DNA of 64,000 nucleotides, from NCBI RefSeq assembly GCF_014859505.1, contig NZ_JACUUD010000001.1, positions 26,110 to 90,109 of the forward strand. The letters are read 5' to 3'. A program made the translations under genes and the position numbers. Origin of the DNA: Halomonas sp. Lineage in GTDB: Bacteria > Pseudomonadota > Gammaproteobacteria > Pseudomonadales > Halomonadaceae. Below, piece by piece: positions 1 to 6,907 of the stretch (positions are counted from its first letter, which is position 1; each line of letters starts with the position of its first letter). The notes beneath the pieces are model-generated. The model searched no databases, was not told the origin of the DNA, and saw only the letters and a program-made list of their open reading frames with translations.

Positions 1-2
1 AC

Positions 3-527
3 ATGCAGATGCTCGACCGCGCCGTAGCGGCGATTCGCGCCGGCAAGACGCCCAACATCGAGGCCCCGCTGGACGAGGGGGTCGAGGTGAGCCTCAACCT
101 GCCTGCGCTGATCCCCGACGACTACCTGCATGACGTCCAGCAGCGCCTGGTGATGTACAAGCGCATCTCCAGCGCCGCCGACGAAGCGGCGCTCAAGGAG
201 CTGCGAGTGGAGATGATCGACCGCTTCGGCCTGCTGCCGGCACCGGTCAAGACCCTGCTGCGCCAGACGAAGCTGCGCCAGCGCGCCGAGCAGCTGGGCA
301 TCGTGAAGCTGGAGGCGGGCCCCGAGCGCGGCCGTGTGATCTTCGGCGGCCACACCCGGGTCGATCCGCTGACCCTGGTGGAACTGATCCAGCGCGAACC
401 CGCGCGCTATCGCCTCGACGGCGCCGACACCCTGCGCTTCGAGGCGACCATGGGCAACGAGGAGGCCCGCTTCCAGGCCCTGGAACAGCTGCTCGAGACT
501 CTCAACCGCAAGGCCGAAGCCGCCTGA
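3..527 (+). CDS. mfd: Transcription-repair coupling factor Mfd, C-terminal fragment (gene truncated by window edge)
   Basis: Translation matches the Mfd C-terminal region (DEGVEVSLNLPALIPDDYLHDVQQRLVMYKRISSA...LRVEMIDRFGLLPAPVKTLL); the ORF is open at the 5' window edge. Confidence 0.93.
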   Translation: MQMLDRAVAAIRAGKTPNIEAPLDEGVEVSLNLPALIPDDYLHDVQQRLVMYKRISSAADEAALKELRVEMIDRFGLLPAPVKTLLRQTKLRQRAEQLGIVKLEAGPERGRVIFGGHTRVDPLTLVELIQREPARYRLDGADTLRFEATMGNEEARFQALEQLLETLNRKAEAA

Positions 528-719
528 CCGTGCTGATGATCCCCGGGTCGCGATCCAGGGGTGCGCGCAGGGCTGGCGTACCGTGACGACTCGGGGCAAT
601 CTACACTGTCGGTTGAGCGTTTCATCGCACCCGATAACCGACGGCGACAGGCAGGGAGCGCCGGGCGCCCACGACGATGGTTGGCGTCGACCCCAGGGTC
701 GGCGCCCCACACGAGAAGA

Positions 720-1754
720 ATGACGTTGATGAACATCCCGATACTGGCAAGGCGCACGGTCCGCGGCGCCATTACTCTGGGCCTCTCCGCCCTGCTCACT
801 ACCGGCGCCCTGGCTGAGGAGCGCGACCGGCCCCGAGGCCATTTCCCGCTGCCGGAATCCGGCAATGTGATCGGCGAGAAATACACGATCACGGTCCAGG
901 AGGGGGACACCCTGGTCGATCTGGGCCGTACCCACAACGTGGGCTACGAGGCCATCCGCATGGCCAACCCGGACGTCAGCATCTGGGCGCCCTTCGAGGG
1001 CACCGAGGTCGTGATCCCCGACCAGCACATCCTCCCGGACGCCGAGCGTGAAGGCATCGTGATCAACCTCTCCGAGATGCGGCTCTACTATTATTCCGCT
1101 CCCGGGGTCGTGGAGACCTACCCGATCAGCGTGGGCCGCGACGGCTTCGGCACCCCGGTGGGCGTGACCCGCACCACCGTCAAGGTGAAGGACCCGGCCT
1201 GGTCGCCGCCCCGTTCCATGCGCGCCGAAGCCGCCGCCCGCGGAGAGCCGGTCCCCGCGGTGGTCCCCCCAGGCCCGGACAACCCGCTGGGCCGTCACGC
1301 CATCCTGCTGGGCATCCCCAGCTACCTGATCCACGGTACCAACCGTCCCGACGGCGTCGGCATGCGCGCCAGCCGCGGCTGCATCCGCATGTTCCCCGAG
1401 GACATCGAGTCGCTCTACGAGCGCGTGCCCAGCGGCACCCGGGTCAACATCATCGACCAGCCCTTCAAGGCCGGCTGGGCCCCGGATGGCACCCTCTATG
1501 CCCAGTCCTTCCCGCCGCTGGAGGAGAACGAGGGCAGCGTCGAACCGCTGCTCAACGCCATCGAGACCGTGGCCAGGGCCTTCGGCGACGAGAAGCCACC
1601 GGTGGACTACGCCCGGCTGCGCGAACTGGTGGAGCAGCCCGACGGGCTGATCGTCTCGCTGCTGCACACCGCCGACGAAGCCCCCACCCCCGCCACGCCC
1701 TCTCCCGAGGTGGAAAGCCTCTTCGGCGGCGAGCTGGAGCTCAGCGTGAGGTAA
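720..1754 (+). CDS. L,D-transpeptidase (YkuD/ErfK-YbiS type) with N-terminal signal and LysM-like segment
   Basis: Signal-like N-terminus MTLMNIPILARRTVRGAITLGLSALLTTGALA; LysM-like YTITVQEGDTLVDLGRTHNVGYEAIRMANPD; YkuD catalytic motif IHGTNRPDGVGMRASRGCIRM. The ATG at 720 is preferred over the upstream start at 561. Confidence 0.9.
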   Translation: MTLMNIPILARRTVRGAITLGLSALLTTGALAEERDRPRGHFPLPESGNVIGEKYTITVQEGDTLVDLGRTHNVGYEAIRMANPDVSIWAPFEGTEVVIPDQHILPDAEREGIVINLSEMRLYYYSAPGVVETYPISVGRDGFGTPVGVTRTTVKVKDPAWSPPRSMRAEAAARGEPVPAVVPPGPDNPLGRHAILLGIPSYLIHGTNRPDGVGMRASRGCIRMFPEDIESLYERVPSGTRVNIIDQPFKAGWAPDGTLYAQSFPPLEENEGSVEPLLNAIETVARAFGDEKPPVDYARLRELVEQPDGLIVSLLHTADEAPTPATPSPEVESLFGGELELSVR

Positions 1755-1790
1755 CGGCCGACCCGATACCTTAAACAAGAACCTCGAAAC

Positions 1791-1820
1791 AAGAAGACCC
1801 CGCCGAGGCGGGGTCTTCTT
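1791..1820. terminator. Bidirectional rho-independent-type terminator between convergent L,D-transpeptidase and lpp-like genes
   Basis: Inverted repeat aagaagaccccgcc-ga-ggcggggtcttctt between two convergent ORFs, with A-rich and T-rich flanks. Confidence 0.85.
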
Positions 1821-1870
1821 GTGGTGCAGAACCGCTATTGCCCGAGGGCAGCACCGGCACTCCGGCAGGA

Positions 1871-2134
1871 TTACTTCTGCATGGAGCGCTGGAACATGCG
1901 GTTCATTTCGTCGCGGTTCTGCTCGGACATCTGCAGGGCCGCCTGGGCGTCGCGCTGTGCCTGGTTGGCGGTGTTCTGAGCCTGGGTAGCGATGCTGCGA
2001 GCTTCTGCAGCGTCGGCCTGTGCGGACTCGGCGGTCTGGCGGACTTCTTCCAGGGCGCCACTAGAGGCACAGCCAGCCAGAATGGCCAGGGAGGCAGCGG
2101 CGGCGGTCAGCTTCAGGGTGGTCTTCAGAGTCAT
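1871..2134 (-). CDS. lpp: Major outer-membrane murein lipoprotein (Lpp/OprI family)
   Basis: 87 aa; lipobox LAILAGCASS, heptad-like coiled coil rich in A/Q/E, C-terminal Lys (MFQRSMQK) as needed for peptidoglycan attachment. Confidence 0.9.
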   Translation of the reverse strand: MTLKTTLKLTAAAASLAILAGCASSGALEEVRQTAESAQADAAEARSIATQAQNTANQAQRDAQAALQMSEQNRDEMNRMFQRSMQK

Positions 2135-2257
2135 GGTGTTCTCCTTGAGTCTTCCTTGGGTACTGCGTTGGTGATTGCCTGAGGTCAGGCTTCCTGCACG
2201 AGCAGGCCATCTTGCAGCGACTTGTGCTGCTTAGCACAGGAGTCAAACGCTGTTTTA

Positions 2258-2263
2258 TTATAG
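2258..2263 (-). promoter_or_regulatory. Putative sigma70 -10 box of lpp
   Basis: Minus strand reads TATAAT about 125 nt upstream of the lpp ATG; no convincing -35 seen. Confidence 0.45.
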
Positions 2264-2312
2264 ACAAACGCGCTTGTCCATAGCTTTGATCTTCCCTTAC
2301 GCAAGTAACAGC

Positions 2313-2927
2313 CTAGCGGATCACGACGCGGGTGCCAATGTCGATCAGCGCGGCGAGCCGTTCAATCTGTTCATCGGTCACCGCCACGCACCCCTGGGTC
2401 CAGTGGAACTGCTGGTGAATAGCGGGGTCGCCCTTGCCGATCCCGTGGATACCGATGAAGCCGCCCAGGGCAGTCTGCTGGGGTGGATACCCCTGGCGCC
2501 GGTAGTAGTCGTAGTAGTCGTCGTAATCCTGCTGGGTAAAGACCCCCTCCTCCAGTGCCATGCGCGCATGGGACGGCGTGGGGTAATCGATCCCGATGAA
2601 GATGTGCCAGTCGCTCTCGTGGTTGAAGCGATTGACCCGGAACTCACCCAGGGGCGTGACGTTGCTGCCACGCCGCCGCGCCGCGCTGGCGCCGCCACGG
2701 CCGAGCGAGATCGGGGCGAAACGGTCCAACTGGCGGTTGCCTCGGTAGAGGGTGAGAGTCGCCTCGCGGTCGTCTACCAGCACCCACACCTCGTCGTCAT
2801 GGCGGGGCACATGGGCACGAGACAGCACGGTCTCGATCAGGTTGGCGGAGGCCCCCTGGGTCCCGAGCAGCGCCACGGGTGCGCCCAGGGCCAGCAGGGT
2901 GAAACGGCGACGGGAAAGCGGAGTCAT
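2313..2927 (-). CDS. L,D-transpeptidase (YkuD family)
   Basis: Tat/Sec-like N-terminus MTPLSRRRFTLLALGAPVALLG; catalytic region IHGIGKGDPAIHQQFHWTQGCVAVTDEQ. Confidence 0.85.
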   Translation of the reverse strand: MTPLSRRRFTLLALGAPVALLGTQGASANLIETVLSRAHVPRHDDEVWVLVDDREATLTLYRGNRQLDRFAPISLGRGGASAARRRGSNVTPLGEFRVNRFNHESDWHIFIGIDYPTPSHARMALEEGVFTQQDYDDYYDYYRRQGYPPQQTALGGFIGIHGIGKGDPAIHQQFHWTQGCVAVTDEQIERLAALIDIGTRVVIR

Positions 2928-3065
2928 CGATAGGTCGCTCGAGCCGGGAAGGTGAGTGAATCTCCAATGTTTATAGCGCACCCAGCCCCCTTCTGTCAGG
3001 TCCCGTGCTCAACGCGGCCGGCGCTGATCCAGAGCATGGCCACCCGGCGCGGCGCCATCTAGGCT

Positions 3066-3076
3066 GGGGGGGGGGG
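3066..3076. repeat. Homopolymeric G tract (11 bp)
   Basis: gctGGGGGGGGGGGagac located about 60 bp upstream of the phosphoketolase-family ATG. Confidence 0.9.
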
Positions 3077-3135
3077 AGACGGCGGCTCGACCCGCCTCCC
3101 GCGTCAGGCCTCGCGTTAACCCACCAGGAGCCCCC

Positions 3136-5538
3136 ATGACCCGAGCGAACCGCCCCGCCCTTCCCGCCGCCTTCGCCGACGATCCCGACTTCGCCACCTG
3201 GGCCGCGGGACACGGCGTGATCCAGCACGACGCGGTGACCATCGAGCGCATCGGCCAGCTGCTGACGCACCATGCCGCCGAGCCGGCGCGCCGCCGGGCC
3301 TGGCTCAAGCGCCTCGCCGCCGCCGATCGCCTCGCCTGCATGGGCATGTGGCTGGTGGCCCACATGACCTACGCCCGCCGGGTGCGCCTGGACGGCGAGC
3401 CGCTCACCACCGAGGACTTCAAGCCCACCCCCGAGGGGCACACCGGCGGCGCGCTCAACATGGTGCCCGCCTACGTGGGCTATCTCGCCGCCAACGCCAT
3501 GGGCGAGCTGACGCGCAGCTGGCTGATGGGGCAGGGGCACTGCGTGGCGGCCATCGACGCCGTCAACCTGCTGGTGGACAACATGGGCCCCGCCCACACC
3601 GCTCGCTACGCCCTGACTGGGGCCGGCCTGACGCAGCTGGTCAACGATTTCTACCGCTGCACCGTGGATCCCGACGGGCATCCCGTCTCGCCGCTGGGCA
3701 GCCACGTCAACGCCCACACCGCCGGCGGTGTGGGCGAGGGGGGCTATCTCGGCTTCGCCGGGCTCCAGTACGTGCACATGCCGCTGCCTGGCCAGCATCT
3801 GGTGGCCTTCCTCAGCGACGGCGCCTTCGAGGAGCAGCGCGGCAGCGACTGGGCCTCGCGCTGGTGGCGCGCCGAGGACTCGGGCCCGGTGGTGCCGGTG
3901 ATGATCGCCAACGGCCGGCGCATCGACCAGCGCACTACCATGAGCCAGTCCGGCGGCACCGACTGGTTCGAGGACCATCTGGTACTCAACGGCTTCGCCC
4001 CGTTGACCATCGACGGCCGCGACCCCGCCGCCTTCGTCTGGGGAATCCTCACCGCCGAGGCGGAACTGGCCGACCAGGCCGGGCAGGCCCGAAACGGTCG
4101 TGGCCGCTACCCGCTGCGCCTGCCCTACGTGATCGCCGAGACGGTCAAGGGCTTCGGCTTTCCCGGGGCCGGCACCAACGCCGCCCACAACCTGCCGCTG
4201 GGCGGCAACCCCTCGGCGGACGAGGCCGCCCGCGCCGCCTTCAATGAGGGCGCTCGGGCACTGCACGTACCCGAGGAGGAGCTGCGCGCCGCCATCACCA
4301 CCCTCAACAATCATGCCGAGAGCGGCCGCGTGCGCGAGCGCGACCACCCCCTGGCCGACCCTCACCCGGCCCTTCCCGTTCCTCCCGAGCTTCCCCACTG
4401 GCCCCTGGGTGAGGCCGTCTCCCCCATGGCCGCCATCGACGAGGCCTTCGTGGCCCTGGTGGACACCAACCCCGAGCTGCGGGTGCGGGTCGGCAACCCC
4501 GACGAGATGCGTTCGAACCGCCTCAACCACACACTGGACCGCCTGCAGCATAGGGTCACCGAGCCCGAGAAGGGCGTGGCCGAGGCGCTGGACGGCTGCG
4601 TGATCACGGCGCTGAACGAGGAGGCGGTGGTCAGCGCGGCGCTGGCCAACAAGCAGGGGCTGAACCTGGTGGCCAGCTACGAGGCCTTCGCCGTCAAGAT
4701 GCTCGGCGCCATGCGACAGGAGGCGATCTTCGCCCGCCACTGCCGAGAGGCGGGTCGACCGCCCGGCTGGCTGTCGCTGCCGGTGCTGGCCAGCTCCCAC
4801 ACCTGGGAGAACGGCAAGAACGAACAGTCTCACCAGGACCCGACCCTGTGCGAGGCGTGGCTCGGCGAGATGGATGACGTGGCGCCCACGCTCTTCCCAA
4901 TCGACGCCCCCAGCGCCGTCGCCGCCCTGCTCGAGCTCTATGCCAGCCGCGGGCGCATCGCGGTGATGGTGGTGCCCAAGAGCCCAGTACCGGTGCGGCT
5001 GACACCCGAACAGGCCGTGCGGCTCACCGAGGATGGTCTGATCTGTCTGCACGAAGCCGACGCCCCGCGCGTCCAGCTGTTCGCCGTGGGCGCCTACCAA
5101 CTGATCGAGATGCGCCATTCCCTCGCCCGTCTGGAGGCCGCCGGCATCGCCACCAGCCTCTACGTGATCCACGCGCCAGGCAGGCTGCGCGAGGCCCGCG
5201 ACGAGAACGAGGCGACGGCGGTGCTCAGCCAGTGCCGGCTCAGCACCCTGGTACCGGAGGTGCCCGCCCGGGTGTTTCTCGCCCACTGCCGCCCAGAGCC
5301 CCTGGCCGGCGTGCTGCGTCCGCTGGATACCGGCACGCGAACCCGCTTCCTGGGCTATCGCAACCGTGGGGGTACTCTGGATACCTTCGGCATGCTGTTT
5401 GCCAACCGCGCCACCTGGGCTCACGTGCTGGAGGCGGCGAGCGAGGTGGCCGGACTCGACCTCGAGGCCCTGCTCGGCGAAGCCGAGCGCGACGCCCTGG
5501 CCGGCGAGGGCGACCCGGAGGTGCTGCGTCACCCGTGA
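3136..5538 (+). CDS. Phosphoketolase (Xfp) family protein, divergent subclass
   Basis: 800 aa; EGHTGGALNMVPAYVGY, SHQDPTLCEAWLGEMDDVAPTLFPIDAP and C-terminal FLGYRNRGGTLDTFGMLFANR align with the XFP layout. Confidence 0.85.
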   Translation: MTRANRPALPAAFADDPDFATWAAGHGVIQHDAVTIERIGQLLTHHAAEPARRRAWLKRLAAADRLACMGMWLVAHMTYARRVRLDGEPLTTEDFKPTPEGHTGGALNMVPAYVGYLAANAMGELTRSWLMGQGHCVAAIDAVNLLVDNMGPAHTARYALTGAGLTQLVNDFYRCTVDPDGHPVSPLGSHVNAHTAGGVGEGGYLGFAGLQYVHMPLPGQHLVAFLSDGAFEEQRGSDWASRWWRAEDSGPVVPVMIANGRRIDQRTTMSQSGGTDWFEDHLVLNGFAPLTIDGRDPAAFVWGILTAEAELADQAGQARNGRGRYPLRLPYVIAETVKGFGFPGAGTNAAHNLPLGGNPSADEAARAAFNEGARALHVPEEELRAAITTLNNHAESGRVRERDHPLADPHPALPVPPELPHWPLGEAVSPMAAIDEAFVALVDTNPELRVRVGNPDEMRSNRLNHTLDRLQHRVTEPEKGVAEALDGCVITALNEEAVVSAALANKQGLNLVASYEAFAVKMLGAMRQEAIFARHCREAGRPPGWLSLPVLASSHTWENGKNEQSHQDPTLCEAWLGEMDDVAPTLFPIDAPSAVAALLELYASRGRIAVMVVPKSPVPVRLTPEQAVRLTEDGLICLHEADAPRVQLFAVGAYQLIEMRHSLARLEAAGIATSLYVIHAPGRLREARDENEATAVLSQCRLSTLVPEVPARVFLAHCRPEPLAGVLRPLDTGTRTRFLGYRNRGGTLDTFGMLFANRATWAHVLEAASEVAGLDLEALLGEAERDALAGEGDPEVLRHP

Positions 5539-5602
5539 CGAGGAGCGAGGGAAGGACATCGATGAGGGCCTGTCCCGCAGCAACCCTTACCCCTTACCCC
5601 TT

Positions 5603-6856
5603 TCAAGCGGGCAGCAGAGCCCCCATGCGCAGCACCTCGCGCAGGCTGGTGATCCCCTGCTCGGCCTTGGTCAGGCCGTCCTTCAGCATCAGCGTCTCGC
5701 CGCGCTCCAGCAGGGCTCGGCGCAGCCGCGACTCATCGGCGTTGCGCAGGATCAGGCCGTGATCGGCGGCGGTGGGCTGCCACACCTCGAAGACCCCGGT
5801 CCGACCGCGAAAACCCAGGCCGTCGCAGCGATCGCAGCCGCCGGGCAGCCAGGCCTCCTCGGGCAGCGCCACCCCCATGGCCTCCAGCCACTCGGCCTCG
5901 CGCTCGGGCAGGGGCCCGCGCTCCCGGCAGTGCTCGCAGAGCCGGCGCACCAGGCGCTGGGCCACCACCAGCCCCAGGTTGGCACTGATCTCGGCGTCCC
6001 CCAGCCCCAGGTGGCGCAGGCTGGAGACCACCCCCACCGCATCGCGGCTGTGCAGGGTACCCATCAGCGAGCGGCCGCTGCCGGCCACGCTGAGGGCGGC
6101 CCGGGCGGAGTCGGGATCGCGGATCTCGCCGATCAGCACATAGTCCGGGTCGAGGCGCAGCAGCGAGCGGATACCGCTGGCGAAATCGAGGCCGCTGGCC
6201 TCGTCCACCTGGATCTGGTTGATCCCGGGGATCTCGTACTCCACGGGATCCTCCAGGGTGATCACGTGGCTATCGGTGAGGCGCAGCTGGTTGAGCAGCG
6301 TGTAGAGGGTCGTGGTCTTGCCCGAGCCGGTGGGGCCAGCCACCAGCAGCATGCCCCCGGTCGCGTCCATCCAGCGCAGGATCCCCCGGGCGCCCTGTTC
6401 GCCGATGCCCAGGGACAGGGTGTCCCGGAAGGTCTCAGGCGGCGCCAGGAAACGGATCGCCATCTTCTCGCCCGCCACGCAACTCACCGCGGTGACCCTC
6501 AGGAAGGTCTCCTCACTCCCCTCTTCGCCGGGTGGCCAGCTGAAGCTGCCCTCGGCAGCGGCCAGGGACGGCACCGGGTTGAGGCCCGCCAGCACCTTGA
6601 ACTGGTTGATGAGGCGAGCCCCCGTACCGGCATCGACGCGCAGCGCCTCGATGATCCGGCCATCGATGCGCAGGCGGATGCGCAGGTGCTCCTGGTGGGG
6701 GTCCAGATGGATATCGGTGGCCCTTGCATGCATGGCATCCTCGAGCAGGGCGTGGGCCTCCAGCACCTCGTCGCCGGCGGCAGGCGGAGTCTCCAGCAGC
6801 GGGCTCAGCCTGGGCAGCAGGCGGCGATTGGCGTGTCGGGTCGTCTCGTCGGCCAT
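5603..6856 (-). CDS. GspE/PilB-family secretion/pilus assembly ATPase lacking the usual N-terminal domain
   Basis: Walker A GPTGSGKTTTLYT, Walker B DPDYVLIGEIRD, tetracysteine Zn motif CEHC...CDRC; begins close to the N2 domain (RATDIHLDPHQEHLRIRLRIDGRI). Confidence 0.85.
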   Translation of the reverse strand: MADETTRHANRRLLPRLSPLLETPPAAGDEVLEAHALLEDAMHARATDIHLDPHQEHLRIRLRIDGRIIEALRVDAGTGARLINQFKVLAGLNPVPSLAAAEGSFSWPPGEEGSEETFLRVTAVSCVAGEKMAIRFLAPPETFRDTLSLGIGEQGARGILRWMDATGGMLLVAGPTGSGKTTTLYTLLNQLRLTDSHVITLEDPVEYEIPGINQIQVDEASGLDFASGIRSLLRLDPDYVLIGEIRDPDSARAALSVAGSGRSLMGTLHSRDAVGVVSSLRHLGLGDAEISANLGLVVAQRLVRRLCEHCRERGPLPEREAEWLEAMGVALPEEAWLPGGCDRCDGLGFRGRTGVFEVWQPTAADHGLILRNADESRLRRALLERGETLMLKDGLTKAEQGITSLREVLRMGALLPA

Positions 6857-6907
6857 TGGAATCCTCTTCGGTCGGAGGCACCCGTCGCGGGTGCGGGCTC
6901 TCTCAGC

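Noticed and set aside
660-712. Possible fourth copy of the dispersed repeat (gggcgcccacgacgatggttggcgtcgaccccagggtcggcgcccc)
   Set aside because: Has GC-rich inverted segments but does not share the conserved gctaccgacgccatccctggcgtagga core.
2502-2530. gtagtagtcgtagtagtcgtcgtaatcc as a candidate microsatellite or CRISPR-like repeat
   Set aside because: Lies in frame within the L,D-transpeptidase gene and encodes a DYDDYYDYY segment; far too short for an array.
2971-5583. 870-aa minus-strand ORF
   Set aside because: Shadow ORF opposite the phosphoketolase-family gene; translation is low-complexity G/A/H/Q-rich with no recognisable domain.
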